Shown here piece by piece: positions 61,013 through 64,000 of a stretch of DNA of 64,000 nt (positions within the stretch are counted from its first letter, which is position 1; the number at the start of each line of letters is the position of its first letter). The notes under the pieces are model-generated. The model was not told where the DNA came from. It did no database searches and saw only the letters and a program-made list of their open reading frames with translations. Made by a program: the position numbers and the translations under genes. Origin of the DNA: Ectobacillus ponti (GTDB lineage Bacteria > Bacillota > Bacilli > Bacillales > Bacillaceae_G); contig NZ_JANCLT010000014.1 of the NCBI RefSeq assembly GCF_024294785.1, positions 40,953-104,952 on the forward strand, in the 5' to 3' direction.

Positions 61013-62221
61013 TTAGGACAATAATTCCTTGTCCAAGCCCTTGTCCAAGCGCCCCTCGAAAAAGATGGCCAATTGCGATATACATTGTTTCCAGCTCCGC
61101 AAAGGCATAGTCCATTTCTTCGAAATTTCCACAGTAGCGAGATAGATGATTTTACGGAGAGCGTCATCTGATGGATAGGCAGTCTTCGTTTTGGTCACCT
61201 TTCTCAGCTGGCGGTGGTACCCCTCAATGGTGTTAGTTGTATAGATAAGCTTTCGAATTTCAGCTGGGCAGCTGAAGAAGGAAGTCAGCTCAGTCCAGTT
61301 ATTCCCCCAAGAACGGATGACAAGAGGATACTTGCTTCCCCACTTGTCAGAGAACCGCGAGAAGGCTAATTCAGCTTCCTCCAGAGTAAGTGCCTGATAG
61401 ACAGCCTTCTGGTCTTTAAACACAACGTACTTCAGCCAGTTCCGGATTTGGTGAATAACACAGAGCTGGATGCTTGTACGCGGGAACACGGCATGAATGG
61501 CCTCAGAGAAGCCAGAAAGCCCGTCCTTACAGGCGATTAGGATGTCCTGTATCCCTCTGTTCTTGAGGTCTGTACACACACTCAGCCAGAAGGAAGCACT
61601 CTCGTTCTCCCCAATCCAGATGCCGAGAATCTCCTTGTGGCCGGACAGAGAGATGCCAAGAACGCTGTACGCAGCCTTATTGATGATGCGGTTATCCTTG
61701 CGGACCTTGAAGTGAATGGAATCCAGAAAAACAATTGGGTACACAGCGTCCAACGGACGGGACTGCCACTCCGTGATGGCCGGCATGACTTTATCTGTCA
61801 CCTTGCTTACCAGTGTGGGAGACACATCAATGCCATACAGGTCCTTCATGTGATCCTCAATGTCTCGGGTGGACATACCCTTGGCGTACAGACCAATAAT
61901 CTGGTCCTCCAAGCCGTTTACAGTCGTCTCATATTTCTTGATAATCTGTGGTTCATACTCACCATTCCGATCTCTAGGAACTTGTAAATCTGCGTTACCA
62001 AACTTTGTTTTCACTGTTTTCTTACTGTAGCCATTCCGGCTGTTGCCTGAGCGGGTACCTTCACTACTGTGCTTCCCATAGCCAAGATGGTCCTCCATCT
62101 CAGCCTCAAACACCTGTTGAATGGTGTCGCGAAATAAGCTCTTCATCATCGCTTGAATGTCCTCAACCGTACGACATTCTCTTGCCAAATCCTCTACTAA
62201 CTGCTTTCTTGCATTTTGCAT
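61013..62221 (-). CDS. IS256-family (Mutator-type) transposase
   Basis: 402 aa, full length. The DDE triad is visible: Asp in PIVFLDSIHFKVR (about residue 166), Asp in LIACKDGLSGFSEA (about 232) and Glu in TTNTIEGYHRQLRK (about 338). Also typical are RSGNSRNGYSKKTVKT and the CVIHQIRNW block. ATG 62221 has only AAAGGA at 11 nt. No stop or frameshift, so the element may be active. It cut the 5' end of the integrase remnant. Confidence 0.93.
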   Translation of the reverse strand: MQNARKQLVEDLARECRTVEDIQAMMKSLFRDTIQQVFEAEMEDHLGYGKHSSEGTRSGNSRNGYSKKTVKTKFGNADLQVPRDRNGEYEPQIIKKYETTVNGLEDQIIGLYAKGMSTRDIEDHMKDLYGIDVSPTLVSKVTDKVMPAITEWQSRPLDAVYPIVFLDSIHFKVRKDNRIINKAAYSVLGISLSGHKEILGIWIGENESASFWLSVCTDLKNRGIQDILIACKDGLSGFSEAIHAVFPRTSIQLCVIHQIRNWLKYVVFKDQKAVYQALTLEEAELAFSRFSDKWGSKYPLVIRSWGNNWTELTSFFSCPAEIRKLIYTTNTIEGYHRQLRKVTKTKTAYPSDDALRKIIYLATVEISKKWTMPLRSWKQCISQLAIFFEGRLDKGLDKELLS

Positions 62222-62274
62222 AAACGACCAGGTCCTTTGGTAGTCAGTCTAGCCATTTACACAAAATTTTTTAC

Positions 62275-62599
62275 ATTCTCTAAGAACACCATCGGCCTGA
62301 CTGTTGTCCTGCTCGGCGTACCCATTAATACACTAATTGCAGACAATTGTAGCTTCTATGCTGCCTCAAGCGACTCAACAATTGGGAGTTCCATTTATAT
62401 GGTCAGGTATTTAGCAGCTACTTCTTATTGTGTGTTTTGACCGCAATTAAAAAATCTCTTACTCCAAAGATATATTTTACTAAGCATCATAAAGTAATTT
62501 CTAAAAGTGGCTTTGCCTATTGAACTAAAGGGGGAACCCATAAACAATGGAGTTCCCCCTAATACTAGAGAATTGTCAACATTAAATTTTAAACAGGGT
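62275..62599. other. AT-rich intergenic stretch without a convincing gene
   Basis: Frames here are short and lack ribosome binding sites. A hairpin AGGGGGAAC (62529) / GTTCCCCCT (62552) lies 40 bases beyond the end of the HEPN gene and may terminate it. Confidence 0.55.
62529..62560 (-). terminator. Hairpin after the HEPN gene
   Basis: Perfect 9-bp stem; on the minus strand it is followed by TTTAG, so only a weak T tail. Confidence 0.45.
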
Positions 62600-63853
62600 T
62601 TATGTTTCACTCTTTTTAGAACACCAAGGCACATTTTCCACAGTCTCGCCAACCATTTGTACCTCTTTCAACAAATTTTGATATTTGCCTTTGTAATTTA
62701 AAATTCTCAATATACTCAACTCCAGGTATTGCTTTCCTAATTCAAGAACACGATGCTTAGGCACTGCTATCGTTTGACCATTCTTCTTAGCCTTCTTAGA
62801 GGGGTGAACTATTTCATTTCTAAAGTCCGTAAGTAGATGAGGCCCATTTTCATAAAACTTCTGAGCTGCAGCAAAAGTGCCAGTATCCGGTAGGACTTGA
62901 GGGATAGAAAGCTCGTGCAGCAATCGCACCAACTTATCTGATGCTCTTAGTTTTTTATCAAAGACACTTCTGGCTACAATTTCATGCTCTTCAACCAAAA
63001 AGGTCCAAGCAAGCGTTTCTAATGCTATTTGAACTGCTACTATTTTATTCTCCACGTATCTAGCATCGTTACTGTCAAAATACCATGAAAGTGTTCGCTT
63101 TAGAACGTCTCCCCACAGGTCATCTTTTAGCTGCTTCACTAGCGAAGGATACACATTTTGTAGTTGCAAATAACTATCGGGATCAGTTTTTGGAAACCAG
63201 TTGTTCACTTTTTTCCACTTAAATATGATTGGTGCTTGATACCTCTCTAATACTAACTCTTCACCGATATACCCATGCACAGAACAAATTCCAACTTTCC
63301 TGCCACTGGCAAATGACAACAACCACATTAGAGACTCTAAAAGGTCTGCCACTTCGTCATAACTAAAGAGTTCTCCCTCAATATGCTCTATCATACCTGC
63401 ATGAGTAATTGCATACCCGCCTGTTTTAGTCAATTCATCGTACTTAGTTTTATAGTCAGGTTGCTTGTCTAAGACTATTCTAAAAGCACCATATTTAAAC
63501 CAACTTCGACCAAGATACATCGTTCTCTCATGTTGTATCGGCGAACCAAAATCATTAATAAAATTCACTACAGAGAACACTAGCTGATGCGTCTCGCTCC
63601 CAGGCCTTTCTATAAAGTTTAAAACAATTCCTGTAACGGCGAACTTGTCTCCATATTTTATATTGGTCACCATAACAGAACAGCTATATCCATCACGTGT
63701 AGTTAATCTATAACTCCCACCCAAAATCTTGTTTATAACCATGTCAATATTGACGTCATCTACCATCTCGGCCTCAAAGTTTATGCTAGGTGCCGGTAAC
63801 CAATTTAAATATACTCTCCCATTTACATAAAATTTTTTATCTTCTTGTTCCAA
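62600..63853 (-). CDS. HEPN-domain protein, possible ApeA/YopA-like defence or toxin protein
   Basis: 417 aa, AT-rich and unlike the genes left of dif in codon use. The N-terminal about 170 residues are beta-rich (VYLNWLPAPSINFEAEM, YRLTTRDGYSCSVMV). The middle has a helical block (DEVADLLESLMWLLSFASG). The C-terminal part is helical, with the HEPN RNase signature Arg345-x4-His350 in LTDFRNEIVHPSK. HEPN proteins of this shape act as RNases in abortive infection or as toxins (inference). Start TTG 63853 follows AAGGGCG, but coding-like sequence continues upstream without a start codon. Confidence 0.6.
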   Translation of the reverse strand: MEQEDKKFYVNGRVYLNWLPAPSINFEAEMVDDVNIDMVINKILGGSYRLTTRDGYSCSVMVTNIKYGDKFAVTGIVLNFIERPGSETHQLVFSVVNFINDFGSPIQHERTMYLGRSWFKYGAFRIVLDKQPDYKTKYDELTKTGGYAITHAGMIEHIEGELFSYDEVADLLESLMWLLSFASGRKVGICSVHGYIGEELVLERYQAPIIFKWKKVNNWFPKTDPDSYLQLQNVYPSLVKQLKDDLWGDVLKRTLSWYFDSNDARYVENKIVAVQIALETLAWTFLVEEHEIVARSVFDKKLRASDKLVRLLHELSIPQVLPDTGTFAAAQKFYENGPHLLTDFRNEIVHPSKKAKKNGQTIAVPKHRVLELGKQYLELSILRILNYKGKYQNLLKEVQMVGETVENVPWCSKKSET

Positions 63854-64000
63854 AGTATAATCGCCCTTATAAATCTGTACTTCTTGATTAGTTGTTCCTT
63901 TTGAAATAGGTGATTCTATAGCATGTTTAATGCAAAATAAAAGTACAGACTATTGCAAGGGATTTGTACATAGTACGAGTGCATAAAAAAAGGCTTGCCA

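Larger units (their letters stand above)
60904..62274 (-). mobile_element. IS256-family insertion sequence
   Basis: About 1371 bp with terminal inverted repeats of 22 bp (20 match): left 60904-60925 and right 62253-62274, sharing the core TTTTGTGTAAATGG. It contains one intact transposase gene. Flanks show no matching 8-9-bp target duplication, so the junctions have probably been rearranged since insertion. Confidence 0.82.

Noticed and set aside
62275-62440. Missing 5' half of the integrase on the far side of the IS
   Set aside because: Minus-strand translation in all frames shows no integrase motif, so it is not a simple insertion.
62425-62652. 75-codon minus frame at the end of the HEPN gene
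   Set aside because: It overlaps the HEPN gene in another frame and has no supporting signals.
1-64000. CRISPR arrays, tRNA and rRNA genes
   Set aside because: No regularly spaced repeats, cloverleaf-like gene or rRNA-like sequence was noticed; reading by eye could miss a single tRNA.

Overview
The window comes from a spore-forming, low-to-moderate GC Bacillota chromosome, most likely a Bacillaceae member with a Bacillus cereus-like gene set. The evidence is the sleB-ypeB-ylaJ germination operon, a Spo0E-type phosphatase, a YjcZ-type sporulation peptide, the yodTSRQP cluster, a CtsR-controlled clpE, strong AGGAGG ribosome binding sites, and many GTG/TTG starts. Most of the window looks about 50% GC by eye. 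Two stretches are clearly AT-richer and carry mobile debris: about 11.4-12.9 kb and from about 60.2 kb to the end.

Layout. 0-16.5 kb: end of a MutS2-like ATPase gene, an aminotransferase, several small conserved unknowns, a 3D-domain wall protein, a Mug-type DNA glycosylase, a DegV protein, a large U32-peptidase/RNA-hydroxylation protein, a 5'-truncated epimerase beside an IS231-like foldback remnant, an SDR/DUF1836 pair and an esterase. 16.6-22.9 kb: a tightly overlapping operon (class III aminotransferase, two CoA-transferase subunits, M20 deacylase, beta-lysine-type acetyltransferase, sigma-54 activator) that matches the yodT-S-R-Q-P set but has no kamA. 23-34 kb: a TPR protein fused to a dynamin-like domain that has lost its GTPase motifs, an MHYT/PAS/PAS histidine kinase, a CMD protein, a stand-alone Fe-S PD-(D/E)XK nuclease, an isochorismatase-like hydrolase and a two-gene 2-oxoacid:ferredoxin oxidoreductase. 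34-44.7 kb: flavohemoglobin, ClpE with a CtsR box, an aldo/keto reductase, a VOC-family gene broken by one stop codon, an asymmetric ABC exporter pair and a serine hydrolase. 44.7-58.8 kb: Spo0E-like protein, glucosaminidase, sleB-ypeB-ylaJ, a run of small metabolic genes, an ArsR regulator, ribokinase and unknowns.

59.0-64 kb looks like the replication terminus plus an integration hot spot. A 28-bp sequence at 59113-59140 closely resembles the B. subtilis dif site as I remember it (24 of 28 positions). It lies between strong stem-loops and just upstream of an intact Xer-like tyrosine recombinase. Gene orientation is mainly + before it and mainly - after it, as expected where the replichores meet. 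Beyond it are a second, decayed tyrosine integrase (14-bp tandem duplication; 5' end cut off by an IS256-family element), the intact IS256 transposase, and an AT-rich gene for a HEPN-type protein that could be a defence or toxin gene.

No rRNA, tRNA or CRISPR array was seen. Coordinates of starts were chosen from visible ribosome binding sites where possible; family names rest on motif recognition, not on database searches.
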